Below are positions 1 to 21,313 of a stretch of DNA of 64,000 nt, piece after piece. Position 1 is the first letter of the stretch. Each line of letters starts with the position of its first letter. The position numbers were made by a program, and so were the translations under genes. This DNA is from Paragordius varius (taxonomy: Eukaryota; Nematomorpha): contig OZ176053.1 of the NCBI GenBank assembly GCA_964247055.1, positions 868,001 through 932,000 on the forward strand, given 5' to 3'. The notes under the pieces are model-generated. The model did no database searches. It was not told the origin of the DNA and was given only the letters and a program-made list of their open reading frames with translations.

Positions 1-262
1 AACTTTTTTGATATAGTATGGATGCACAATTAATGAGATTATTTTTCTAGTTAACTATATTTTCAGACCCCTAATGGTTTTTAATATCGCGAACGAATAT
101 ATGTACTTAAAAGATTTTAAACAACGCTTCTTAGTTCTAAAACTCTACAAACTTTAATTAAACGTAAGGGTCTAAAAAAATATTCGCTTTGCAAAAAACC
201 CTTTTTCCTATCTAAAAACTAATTATTTTACATATTTTACAATTTAATTTAATAAATTTTAG

Positions 263-411
263 TTAACAGTGAAATTGTTCAAGATATGAATGTGAATGAA
301 GGGACCATTTCAAAAACACCTGTTCAAAATTTATCAAATAAATTAGAAAATAATGGCCCCAATAAAACAACTAACGTTTCATCACCAAAACGGCTAAAAA
401 CGGGGGAATAA
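263..411 (+). CDS. Terminal coding exon of an unidentified upstream gene (partial)
   Basis: An open frame of 48 codons runs from an AG acceptor at 261-262 (or 268-269) to a TAA stop at 409-411. It is less AT-rich than its surroundings and encodes a Ser/Asn/Thr-rich tail that ends SSPKRLKTGE. The basic cluster PKRLK could be a nuclear localisation signal, which is inference only. The upstream exons lie outside the window, so the family cannot be named. The stretch just before it (1-260) is AT-rich and looks like intron. Confidence 0.45.
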
Positions 412-1161
412 TTTTGCTATATATATATATATATACATAAAAATTATTATTATTTAGTGTATTAATAAATGTTTTATACATATAACACATTTAATTGACT
501 GAGTAAAATTTATATGTCACACATTTTGATTCAATCAATTATATAGTAAAAATAAAATTATAAGGACAAAACGTAAAAAGTAGGACGAATATTTTTACAC
601 CTTTTCTTTCTTCCAAATAACCTAAATTATCAACACAAATGGTTATGCACGCCGCATTGAAGGCATATATATATATGGGCATTATTACATTTTAATCTTA
701 AGACTGTAAAATGCAAATGTAATATAGCAATTTTTTCTAGTTTCTGCCAATCGGATAGATTACTTAAAAATTTTTTTATTTGGAAATATTGTAATGAAAT
801 TTTATAAGCATATTTTTGAGAATTATGGATTTACAGATTTTTCGCAGGCCGCACATAGAGTCTAGGAGGGCCGTGTGTGTTGTACACCCCTGATAAATGA
901 TAACAATTAACATGCATAAGACATGTGTCCTTATTTTGCGACACAAAGTTTAAAAATTTTATGGTTTATAAAGTATAGTTGTCTATATAAGATAACAGTA
1001 TTTTCTGTATAGATTTCACATTTTTTTCCGTTAACTTTTAATTTTCTTTTTTGTAATGTAATGAATAATGTATGTAAATAGATTGCAATGGTGATTGTTT
1101 TTAGAATCTTTAATTTACATTTTTCGGTTAAAATTTAACAAACTCTATAAATTGCGAGGGA
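412..1161. other. Noncoding spacer between convergent gene ends
   Basis: No coding signal is seen. A TA microsatellite lies at about 418-435. A fragment of the MITE-A end (GGACAAAACGT) lies near 543-600. This spacer holds the 3' ends of the upstream gene and of FDX2, which converge here. Confidence 0.5.
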
Positions 1162-1674
1162 CTAATGAGGTTCAGGTTTATGGCCATCGACATAAAAATT
1201 GCGCGTTGCTGGTGGCAACGTGACAGTTAGTCCTTCCAGGTCATGGCTCAGAATGATTTGACAGCTGAGTCGAGAGGTGGGCCGAAGGAATGCAGCTAAA
1301 TCTAACATGTCTTCCTCCGCGTCCTCAGGTGCTGGCAATTTATCAAAGAATTTGGGATCAACGTACACGTGACAGGTAGAACAAGCAAGAGATGCTTCAC
1401 AAGCGCCCTCAATTTCAATTTTGTAACGATGAGCCAAATACATAAGATTATCTCCAACTTTACCTTTCACTTTGTGTTCCGTGCCATTTTTATCGATATA
1501 AGTGACATTTACAATGTCATCCGGTGATTTAGGATCTTGCATTTCATATTCACCTGATAAAAGACGTGATGTAGTGAATAAAAATCTTTTTGGTAAAATA
1601 GTTGATAAGTAAGCATAATTGTACAGAAATGAATAATGTTTCTTTGGTGATAAGTATCGAAAAAATTTAATCAT
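1162..1674 (-). CDS. FDX2: Mitochondrial [2Fe-2S] ferredoxin 2 (FDX2-type)
   Basis: This is a single-exon gene of 170 codons starting at the ATG at 1672-1674. The open frame continues upstream to 1743, but only through a GTG and with no in-frame ATG. The first 40 or so residues are basic and hydroxylated (MIKFFRYLSPKK), consistent with a mitochondrial targeting peptide. The ferredoxin domain carries the cluster ligands as CEASLACSTC plus a distal Cys (C-x5-C-x2-C-x36-C), the adrenodoxin-type spacing. The C-terminal motif LPPATRNFYVDGHKPEPH is diagnostic for the FDX2 branch, which feeds electrons to Fe-S cluster assembly, rather than FDX1. The gene lies head-to-head with TGR. No break is seen. 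Confidence 0.93.
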   Translation of the reverse strand: MIKFFRYLSPKKHYSFLYNYAYLSTILPKRFLFTTSRLLSGEYEMQDPKSPDDIVNVTYIDKNGTEHKVKGKVGDNLMYLAHRYKIEIEGACEASLACSTCHVYVDPKFFDKLPAPEDAEEDMLDLAAFLRPTSRLSCQIILSHDLEGLTVTLPPATRNFYVDGHKPEPH

Positions 1675-1795
1675 AAATGTCCATCGGCATATATCCACAC
1701 TCAACTTTTTTGAAATAAAACCAAAAAATAAATGGCAAAACACATGATACTTTGCTAAAATTTATGATAGTAAAATCCATAAAATATGAATTTTA
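1675..1795. promoter_or_regulatory. Short divergent FDX2/TGR intergenic region
   Basis: Only 121 bp separate the FDX2 ATG (1674, minus) from the mitochondrial TGR ATG (1796, plus), so the two genes probably share a bidirectional promoter. An out-of-frame ATG at 1786 precedes the TGR start and opens a reading frame that overlaps it. A pyrimidine-poor AG on the minus strand close to 1754 is a weak trans-splice candidate for FDX2. No TATA or CCAAT box is obvious. Confidence 0.55.
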
Positions 1796-12537
<10,742 letters not shown>

Positions 12538-12746
12538 AGATACTGAACTTTTTCCTTTTTCTTGTAAAATCTAAAGTCTCCATATTTTATCTGTAAAAAT
12601 ATTTAGTGTTGCTCAATAACTTGTAATTTAGTTCATAATAATTATTTAATAATTTTTTAGTTTTTTTATTTTAAATTCAAAAATACAAGAAAAAGGAAAT
12701 TGTTTTGTGTAATCTTTTACCCTTAGCACTCTGAAACCTCCAAAAA

Positions 12747-12826
12747 AAAGAAAATCTCACTTTATGAAGATAAATGATTAAATTGTGTTGTTAATACGAA
12801 TCATTTATTGGAAACATATTTTCTTT
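12747..12826 (+). promoter_or_regulatory. SECIS element in the TGR 3' UTR
   Basis: This stem-loop directs Sec insertion at UGA 12529. Helix I pairs 12747-12755 with 12818-12826 (9 bp). The internal loop is 12756-12763 against 12814-12817. The non-Watson-Crick quartet is AUGA(A) at 12764-12768 against GGAA at 12810-12813, which places tandem sheared G.A and A.G pairs correctly. Helix II pairs 12769-12779 with 12799-12809 (11 bp including one G.U). The apical loop opens with the conserved unpaired As at 12780-12782, 12 nt after the AUGA. It lies about 210 nt after the stop codon. The fold was worked out by hand. Confidence 0.85.
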
Positions 12827-13025
12827 TTGTTATTTGGTTTATGAGAGAAAGAACATTGAATATTAATACTATTCTATACTATACTAGCTAATTTACTTAT
12901 ATTTATATATGCTGACAAAATTTAGTTAGTTATCCTATTATATTGAAATATATGCCATAACTCTCCATACTATAAATAATAATGCATCGAACCATTTTTG
13001 TTATTATATCAATTATAAATAATAG

Positions 13026-13031
13026 AATAAA
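13026..13031 (+). terminator. Candidate TGR polyadenylation signal AATAAA
   Basis: An AATAAA hexamer about 490 nt after the TGR stop would keep the SECIS inside the 3' UTR. Other AT-rich variants are nearby, so the site actually used is uncertain. Confidence 0.4.
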
Positions 13032-13489
13032 TAAATGGAAAAATTGGACTCATCATACATTATGGGATTTAGAAAATTTTTGTTATAATTAAACTAAGAA
13101 TTAAGTGTTTTAAACTGATGTTCCTAAAAAATATTTTTGTTATTTGTTTTCCAATTCATTAAATTGAATTCAAATAATAATTTTTAAGATTATAAAATGA
13201 GCAGTGACCTGTACAAAAATATTTTTTATTTGAGGCATAATGTGGTATTTTTTTTGACTGATTCTTATGGAATCCTGAAAAAAAGGATATAAATTTTTTA
13301 AACAACCCGTAAAATAAAAAAACCACAACTGAGTTTAGATTTTGGGGGAATATTGTATACTTTATATACTAGAATTTTCAAGCGTAAGTAAATATAAATT
13401 AATATGGGATTTAAATTCAGCAAACATTTAAATTTAAAGCATCAATTTTCGATTACTACAGGTGATCTTTGTCGAATTAAATAATAAAC

Positions 13490-13732
13490 TACAGTAAAAT
13501 GAAAATTATACGGACAAAACGCATAAATAAAAGACAAATATTTTTTTTTAAAGAATACTTTTTAAAACCTTAATGTCCCCATATAAGATACTTAGTTACA
13601 ATTGTAAAATATAATATTAATTGTGGTAATATATTATGTAATAAATCAAGATAAAAGTATAATTGTCTTTTAGAAAAAAATATTTGTCTTTATATTTTTG
13701 CGTTTTTCGGTATAATTTTAGTTTTTACTGTA
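13490..13732. mobile_element. MITE-A copy downstream of TGR
   Basis: Complete, with TACAGTAAAAT and TTTTTACTGTA ends and the inner motifs GGACAAAACG and TTGTCTTTATA. Confidence 0.8.
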
Positions 13733-14287
13733 AAAATATAATAAATTAGAAATAAAATTAAAAATACATATATTTTATTATATAATAATTTAGAAAAAGA
13801 ATTTATTGGCAGATGGCATTTACGGTAAAAAAGGATTTGGTATGCACCAAATTTCAAAGGCTATTATGCTTGTTTTATATGTAATATTTGACTGATAATT
13901 CATTAAAAACTAGCTAGAAATGTATAATAAAATATTCACACTGTAATATTGATTTTAATTGACATAAGATAAATTTTCCATTTAACCAAATCACAATTAA
14001 AAGAAACCTTTAGGCAAAAATCTTTAGAGAATCCTTATAACACGCTTTTACTATGTTTATTATATCTGTTAAAGAAGAGATTAACCTAACTTAATTTCTC
14101 AAATTAAAAAGGTATTAAATTAACATAAATCAATCTTTTTAGCGAATTAATTATATCTATAGATTAAATAAATTTCCACATTTAAAGCCAAAACATGCGA
14201 TAATTATATCTTCAGATAATAGAATTTAAACGATCCTAAAGCTACCATATATCAAAATGAATCAGTTGTGAAAAAAAGTATTATATT

Positions 14288-14567
14288 ACAGTAAAAATTG
14301 AAATTATACGGACAAAACCTTAAAATTATAAAGACAAAATTTTTATTTCAAATGACAACCCGATATATTTTTTATAACTTAATTTATCCTATAAAAATCA
14401 TTTAATCACAATCGTACAAATCATAATTGATTGTGTTTTTCCAATGTACATTTCTAAGTCATACTTTACAGTTATTAAGATTTATAATGTATGGGGTTGC
14501 CCTTTAGGAAAAAATATTTGTCTTTATATTATTACATTTTGTCCGTATAATTTTAATTTTTACTATA
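14288..14567. mobile_element. MITE-A copy upstream of GPCR copy 1
   Basis: Both inverted ends are recognisable. It lies just outside the left boundary of the 20-kb duplication and has no counterpart before copy 2. Confidence 0.8.
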
Positions 14568-15275
14568 ATTCCATTTTTCATAGAAATTTGGAAGGTATGG
14601 AAAAGAAAATTAAAAATATACTAAATTTAGACATAACTTTTCATGCATTGAAGCACAATAATAACTAATACCACAAATTTCAAAATTTTAATAAAAAAAA
14701 TTATTACAATCTAAATTACTACGAACCATGGAAATATTTTAATTTAGTTGATATATTATTTAATTATATTTTGTACTATTTTATGAAATACCTTTTTAAT
14801 GATTAAATTTTAAATGAGTTTGATTGTAAATTTTTAGAAACCCAATGGTAATAATATTATATTTTGGTTGGATTTATCATTAAATACAATTTCTATATTA
14901 ATATTTTATTATTATTTCCAATTTTAAAATTTAATGTTAATCTATCTATAACATTCACCTCTATTTTGCAAAAACCGTAAAATATTAATTCTTCAAGAAC
15001 AAAAAACGGGATGACAAAGCATTTCTTTTATCTTAAGTTATTTATCATCTCTTGCTCTCATTTTTACATATAAAATAATTAATCTAAATTGGAAATAAAG
15101 ACTAATCTCCTGTCTACGGAAGATACCATCTTATTAAAAAAGATATATTATTAATAAAAATATAAACATTTAATATTAAATTTTTTGGTGACACCAATTA
15201 AAAAATTTTGTATGCTCGCTTGAAAATCGTAGCGCATTCATTTTAAAGTGTTTCGCAAAAAAGGGAAGGCAGGTA

Positions 15276-15289
15276 ATGTAATGCAATGA
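15276..15289 (+). promoter_or_regulatory. Two nested upstream ORFs at the GPCR start (copy 1)
   Basis: A start-stop ATGTAA at 15276-15281 is followed by ATG-CAA-TGA at 15281-15289. The TGA of the second overlaps the GPCR ATG at 15286 (ATGA overlap). The arrangement is identical in copy 2 and may limit initiation or force reinitiation. Confidence 0.5.
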
Positions 15290-16524
15290 AGTTACAAAAA
15301 CCGACAATCCTCATATACGGAGACAATGAAAATGTAAATGCAAAAATTATTCATGCCTTAGCTATTGTATTTGTGTTTGGTGTGATTGGGAACATTGTTA
15401 TATTGGCCATTGTTTTGAGCGAAAAACACGGCACAATAAATGATTCTCGGCGTAAATTCCGCCATTGTATCGTCTACATTGCAAGTTTATCCATCACACT
15501 TTTTTGTTTTATGCTCACTTGGGTCAATCACGATATGAAAAGACCGCAAAAAACGCATTCCCTCAGATCGGCATATTGGTTTGCTCATGTGGATTGGTTT
15601 GTGGAGGACATTTTACTAACCATTATAAATTATGTGTTATGTTACATGGCAATTGATCGAATGTTGGCTACGGTTAAGCCGGTGTTTTATCTCAATTACA
15701 TGACGGTGAAAACGTTAAATATTGTCATTGCTTGCATATTTGTCGGGAGTGTCACCATGTCGATTCCTCTCATTTTTTATTACCAAGTTTTTCGAATCTT
15801 CATAAGTCCTGTAACACTCCGCATTGAATACTTGGTAGGTTTAAGTCCCAAAGTATGGACATCAGCCCAATCGAAAACTGTAATGTCTCTCCTACCAAAG
15901 GGTCCGGAAACAGCATTTTATTTTTCTAATGATTTCTTCACGAATGCCACAACAATGAACAATCAAAGCAGCGTTCATTATATTAGACAATATATGGTGC
16001 TCGCTAACAATAACGTAGCTCACTTTTCCCTTGTGTACGATCGCTGGTCTGGCGTCATAAATGATTTAGTTCCTACTCTTATATTAATCACATGTAATTT
16101 AGTTACACTTTTTGGCTTGTGTCGTCGATTTAGGAGACAAAAAAACCGTATACTAGCTTCAGGCATGTTACCTAATCAACAACACAGCATTATTGTGTTT
16201 AACGTGGGCAATTCACCAACTTCGATGGAGACCGCACAAGATAACACAACTGAAAGCAAAATTCAATCAATCCGCACTAAAAACCGAGATTTAACTCTAA
16301 TGACCCTAGTTTTAAGTCTGACTGCCCTTATATTTTCAACACCATGGACCATTTACGTATTCATGAAGAATAAGGCTTGGACCGACGGGCTTATAGATGA
16401 ACGTCCCTACCTGCAATTCCTAGTTTATGTAATGTTATATGGTCAATACAGTATCTATCCCTACATTATTATATCAACTACACCCCATTTCAGGCATAAG
16501 ATTGCACAAACGCTACATATATAA
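15286..16524 (+). CDS. Divergent rhodopsin-like GPCR, copy 1 (intronless)
   Basis: 412 residues with seven hydrophobic segments, at about 22-44, 60-82, 101-123, 142-166, 253-278, 335-360 and 374-397. TM1 has the class A Gly-Asn pair at 35-36. TM3 ends in DRM (124-126) instead of DRY. TM6 has TPW rather than CWxP. TM7 reads SIYPYI in place of NPxxY, followed by a helix-8-like HFRHKI. The loop between TM4 and TM5 is about 85 residues long with Asn-glycosylation sequons (NAT 220, NQS 226). This fits class A, but the motif losses suggest a lineage-specific receptor. The ligand is unknown. It is intronless among intron-rich neighbours, so an origin by retroposition is possible. The stop codon lies at the edge of a MITE-A copy. 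Confidence 0.85.
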   Translation: MKLQKPTILIYGDNENVNAKIIHALAIVFVFGVIGNIVILAIVLSEKHGTINDSRRKFRHCIVYIASLSITLFCFMLTWVNHDMKRPQKTHSLRSAYWFAHVDWFVEDILLTIINYVLCYMAIDRMLATVKPVFYLNYMTVKTLNIVIACIFVGSVTMSIPLIFYYQVFRIFISPVTLRIEYLVGLSPKVWTSAQSKTVMSLLPKGPETAFYFSNDFFTNATTMNNQSSVHYIRQYMVLANNNVAHFSLVYDRWSGVINDLVPTLILITCNLVTLFGLCRRFRRQKNRILASGMLPNQQHSIIVFNVGNSPTSMETAQDNTTESKIQSIRTKNRDLTLMTLVLSLTALIFSTPWTIYVFMKNKAWTDGLIDERPYLQFLVYVMLYGQYSIYPYIIISTTPHFRHKIAQTLHI

Positions 16525-16745
16525 CGTAAATCATACGGACAAAACGTAAAATGTAAAAGACAAATGTTTTTTTTAAACAAAACAACCTCACTGTTTTAAT
16601 CCTTGTTTTTATACATAACCTAATTGATGATAATTGTAAAATTTACATCTTGCCGCCCAAAAAAGTTTTTTTTTATAAAATATGGTTTAAAAATGTATGG
16701 ATGTTTTTATAAAAAACTATCTTTTTTACGTTTTATCTTTAAAAT
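16522..16745. mobile_element. MITE-A copy abutting the GPCR stop codon (copy 1)
   Basis: ATACGGACAAAACGTAAAAT begins within about 15 nt of the TAA, and the inverted partner ends near 16745. The element supplies the first part of the 3' UTR and possibly the stop codon itself. The same insertion is present in copy 2, so it predates the duplication. Confidence 0.7.
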
Positions 16746-17043
16746 TTTGATTAATCGAAAAATAGCGAACCAAGATATTAAATATGGTTTTTAAATCGTG
16801 TAATAATTATCCTGTAATTTTTTACAACAAGTTTTACTAATTATTTGCAAAACACTGCACACAAAAACTAATATATAAGACACATCAGACATTTATGGTT
16901 CTACACAATTTCTAAAATTTATTCGGTATTTTTGAAAATCTACTGTTTTTGGTAATTTTACATTTTTTCATAAGCATTTAACAAAGTTGAAGCGTTGAAA
17001 GTTGGATGAAAGTTAAATAATTACATAATTTCTGGAAAAAAAA

Positions 17044-20000
17044 TCATTTCCTAAAATATGACAAGGTGTATCTCACGGTGACAGGAAATTGACTGTAAAG
17101 TCTTTTAACCTAAATATATAACATAAATTAAATATTAAATATTCCGTTTTTATTAATTATTTGATATAAGAAAAAAAATTTACTCCAATTTTAAGTGGTT
17201 TCGTTAAAAGATTAGCGGTTACAGAAAACATATCATTCCCGTAAGCATAAATAACTTCACCCTTGAAACCGGGTTGAATAGGTTTCCCATCAAACTCAAT
17301 ATCTACATAAATGATAAAATAAATACAGTAAAAATTGAAATTATAATATGGACAAAATGTAACAATATAAAGACAAATATCTTTTTTCTAAAAGACAACC
17401 ATACTTTTTAATACCTTAATTTTTTATTTAAAATATATAATTACCACTGTAAAATATATAATTAAACCAAAATACATCTCAAATCAAATTTAAACCATAA
17501 TATAAATTTAAAAAAACAAGTCCTTAAAAAAAATATATTTGTTTTATAATTTTTGCGTTTTGTTTGTATATTCCTATTTTTACTGTATTTGTGGCAAATT
17601 TAGATAATCATTTAAAGCACATTAAGGTTCTTTAAGTTTTTTATCATTTTATTTTAATCGAATGTTAGTTTAGCATATCTTATATTTTTGAACAGTTAGA
17701 GATATTTTTAAAATTTGCCTTAACAATTTGCGACAATTTTCTGGCTTAGATTGAATTTAAATATAAATATATCAAAAGTATACCTATTTTTTAATTTAAT
17801 TTTTTTCTAAATTCGAGGTAAAGAAGTATGGCCGCTCTTACTCGTTATGATTTGTCTTTTTACCTTTAATTTTTACTGTAAATTATAGCTTGTCAGCTGT
17901 TTATAGCAGAGATGGTCAAAACAAATGGCTTTTATGGGCCGCATTTTTTTATTATATCTGGGCATTTATTACATATTTTATTGAATTTCAAACATAAGAG
18001 TATAAGAAAAACATAATTTTTATAGTTAGTTGCCGATTAGAAAAACATATTTAGATTTTGTAAAAAAATTTTTTTTTTACTAATTACGATATTTTTGTTA
18101 AACATCCTATTTGCAATACCCTTATCCTTACAAGTTTAAACTTGAACAAGTCAACAATTAAGATTAAATTTATACAATTAAATAAATAACATAATTATCA
18201 TATCTTATACGGGGATAGTATTTGGGAATTTCTCCAAAGCTATCTTGATGTTTTTCAGCAGGAGCATGCCACGATATAAAGGAATCTCCTGGTTTAAGTT
18301 CTGCCAATATCTTTACCACTTCTAAAAATACATTATATAAATTGAGATATTATACAGACAAAACGTAAAAACTAAAAGGCAACCACAGTTGTCAAACCTT
18401 GATTCTATTAAATATAACTCAAATAGATAGAAATGTCTCTCATTTGTACATGTGAGAAAGATCAAAATTCACAAAAGTATGATTGCCTTTTGTTTTTTTT
18501 AAAAAAAATGGTTTTTTTAGATTTTAAATTTATATGTGTCTAATTTCAATTTTTACTGTAAAATAGTATACAGTCCCAAATCGGGATATACGCCGTAAAG
18601 CCAATTAAAAAGTAATTTACAAATTTAAAGATGAGAAACACCCTAATTCCATGTCTTATTGGGCAGGGAAGGTTAAAGTTTTCATTCTTATGGTAAAGCA
18701 ATTTAAGTCTAAACAAAAGAGTCAAAAATCAAAATTTTTTATAAATTTATTTATAAAAACAAGGTATGAAAACGTGAAAAAAAAGTTTCTACTTTATATT
18801 ATTACTAAAATATGATTTTTTTCAACAGATTTTTAAAATATAACCTTTTCTTTAATGGTACTAACTAATGAAAAAACATGTAGAATGGTAACAAACTCAA
18901 TTTAAAAATTCACGTCTGTAATCTTATAGGTTGTGGTTATAATGAACAAGGTATTTATTTATCTTAAAAGAAATTTTTGTTTTTCTTTATAAGGAATACT
19001 TGTGTCTGATTTCTCTAAAACAAGCTCTTCCGTAACTTGAACTTTTTCACAAGTGTCGTTTTTTCCCCCACAAACACCACACCCATCTACTACCAATTCC
19101 GAAAATAATTGGTCATCGCATCCAATACTCTAAAACATATTTTTAGTATATCACACAGTAAAAAATGAAAATACAGACAATATGTAAAAAAATATATTTT
19201 TTGAAACTTGATTTTTTTTCTTCTTAATTACAGTAAGAATCGAAATTTAATATGGACAAAAGGTAAAAACATAAAGACAAATCTTTTTTCAGACGACAAT
19301 AACCAAACTTTTTTAACCTTGATTTTTTTTCTATTTAAATTTTTTAATTACATAAAATATGTAATTGATTGTGTTAGCAATTTACATTCTATATCCTACT
19401 ATTTGGAATACTCATATAAGGTATCTAGGGACCCCAGACATATTTAGGTTAATATTTCAAAATTTACTGAAAGATACGGTTCTAATTTAAATTTATACGT
19501 CTATCCTAATAAAAATTATATAAAAACACCAAAATATTTTAAAAAATTTAGTTTTAAATAGAGTTCCATATCAAACTACTTCAGCACCATTTTTATTTTA
19601 TAACACTTTGCAGAATATCGTGTAAAATAAGTAATATCACGTTTTTTTTTAATTGAATCGTTTTATATATTTAAAAGCCTTCATCTTATATAAGTGCAAA
19701 CTTTTGCAATTTTTTAAATTTGCTCCATATTAGAAATATTTGCTTTTAAACAGACCTGGGTCCCCCAGTGTTGTATCCAAGTGTTAAATAATGAGCTTTA
19801 TAAAAAAACATCAATTGTTTAAAAAGTATAGCAGCAGTCTTTTAAATAAAATATTTGTCTTTATGGTTTTACGTTTCGTCTGTATAAAATTCCAATTTTT
19901 ACTTTTATGTAAATTTTTTTATTACACTAAATTATATACAATTGGCTGGCCATTTAAACAAATATATCGTCGATTATTTTCCTGCAAAAAGGTTCCGTCC

Positions 20001-21313
20001 GAAGCCATTCTTTCGTACAAAACTTCGTTTTGATAATTTTCACAGTAAACCATACATTGTGTTGAACCTAAAAAGTGTATAAATTAATGGTTTATATTAT
20101 ATGATAAAAAAATGTTTTGAGACAACAATATAAAACTATATATATTTTGAGTGATGTTTCAAATAAAATGTCTTTAAACAAAGGAGAATTTTTACAAGAT
20201 ACAAACGTAAAAATAGGTTTCCATTGTCAGTTATTTTATACATTGAAAAAGACATTGTTTAAATCTAAGTTTAATTTTGATTTTCCATTTCATACCAATA
20301 AACTCTGAATATTATTTAAAGCATATCACAGATATTTTGAAGATAATTTCATATTAAATTAATTTTTTTATAAAATTCACCTTTGTAATTTAGAGTTCTT
20401 ACCACAAATGCAGTTGTGTTAAAATAAAAAATTAAATTTAAATAAATTTTAATGCCCTTATGCACATATTTACGACCAGAAAAATATACCTTACATAAAA
20501 TCAAAACCAGTTTCGGTTCTGAAAATAAATATACAATTATCAAAAAAAATAATTTAAACTAAATAAAGTTACGATTACTTTTAGGATCATATCTTATCTT
20601 TCGGTTTTGACGACATATTTCATCCATTGATAAATCACGCGTCTAAAAAGGAAATAAGAAATTATCCACCAAAAAATTACAATATATTGTAATAAAATAT
20701 TGAATTATACTTTTGGATTCTTGCAGAGTTTGGTTTGAATTCCGTTTCCAATGCAAGGATGGACCCCGTATGTGCTAAAATAATAAACATATTTGCAGTA
20801 AAAATTGAATTTATACAGACAAAAAGTTAAATGTACAAACTACTTTTTTTGGAAAAGACAACCCTACTTTTATACACCCTGATTTTTTGTGAATAAATTA
20901 TTAGAATATAAAATATATAATTAATGTCATATTTGATAAAAAGTTGAAAAAGTAGAGCGCTTTTTTGAAAAAATATTTGTCTTTATAATTTTACGTTATG
21001 TCGTATACTTTCATTTTTATACTATACATTTACCAATATAATTACTATTGATATAAAAATGTTACATTTAATACTAATACGCTGAGACAAAAATATTAGA
21101 TTAAAATTATTTAAAATAAATATAATTTTGCAAAATATTAGGTCTATAGTAATATAAAGGTTTAGTAATTTACTCTGCTATACAATTCCTCGTTCTCTCA
21201 GTAATGCCATATTGAGTGTCGCCTTTGCAAGGGGTCCATTCACTCCAATTATCCCAACTAGATTTTAGGTTTCTCAATTGTTTAAGAGTCATACATTTCC
21301 CCTTTACGCAAAC
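17044..21313 (-). CDS. ADAMTS-like gene, copy 1: TSP1, cysteine-rich and spacer exons
   Basis: Eight minus-strand exons, 5' to 3': 21313-21174, 20774-20711, 20642-20579, 20067-19940, 19129-19000, 18321-18211, 17302-17184, 17109-17044. They total 822 nt (273 residues plus stop), every phase fits, and all have AG/GT borders. The product starts at the disintegrin-like end (VCVKGKC). It continues through a thrombospondin type 1 repeat (WDNWSEWTPC, then PCIGNGIQTKLC), the cysteine-rich domain (QCMVYCENY) and the family hallmark VDGCGVCGGKNDTC. It ends with a spacer terminating in FPVTVRYTLSYFRK-stop. ADAMTS and ADAMTS-like proteins are secreted and act on or organise extracellular matrix. The 5' part (start codon, signal peptide, complete protease) is not found, so this is a partial model. 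Introns are loaded with MITE-A copies. Confidence 0.82.
17334..17586. mobile_element. MITE-A copy in ADAMTS-like intron (copy 1)
   Basis: Complete, with TACAGTAAAAATTGAAATTA and TTTTTACTGTA ends. It is shared with copy 2. A half-copy ending TTTTTACTGTA lies at about 17825-17882. Confidence 0.75.
18340..18560. mobile_element. MITE-A copy in ADAMTS-like intron (copy 1)
   Basis: The left end is degenerate (ATTGAGATATTATACAGACA). The right end is intact (CAATTTTTACTGTA). It is shared with copy 2. Confidence 0.7.
19231..19910. mobile_element. MITE-A copy split by a TTAA-type element (copy 1)
   Basis: The left half (TTACAGTAAGAATCGAAATT) and the right half (TTTTACGTTTCGTCTGTATA) are separated by about 350 bp. 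That insert belongs to the same family as the element at 22456: it ends ATCCAAGTG-TTAA at 19787 and shares its internal sequence. This is a nested insertion older than the segmental duplication. Confidence 0.7.
20795..21025. mobile_element. MITE-A copy in ADAMTS-like intron (copy 1)
   Basis: A degenerate copy (GCAGTAAAAATTGAATTTAT on the left, TACGTTATGTCGTATA on the right), shared with copy 2. Further decayed MITE-A material fills about 21340-21510 and 21840-22015. Confidence 0.65.

Larger units (their letters stand above)
12838..14739. other. Noncoding stretch between TGR and the duplicated block
   Basis: AT-rich DNA that holds two MITE-A copies and no coding signal. The 74-codon frame at 14444-14668 lies partly in the MITE and has no coding character. 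Confidence 0.5.

Noticed and set aside
1675-1743. Extending FDX2 to 1743
   Set aside because: The extra 23 codons start at GTG with no in-frame ATG. The ATG at 1674 opens directly into a plausible mitochondrial leader.
15465-15656. Second plus-strand frame inside the GPCR (also 35478-35690, and minus 35991-36179)
   Set aside because: Contained in the GPCR gene. Their apparent conservation follows from the gene itself.
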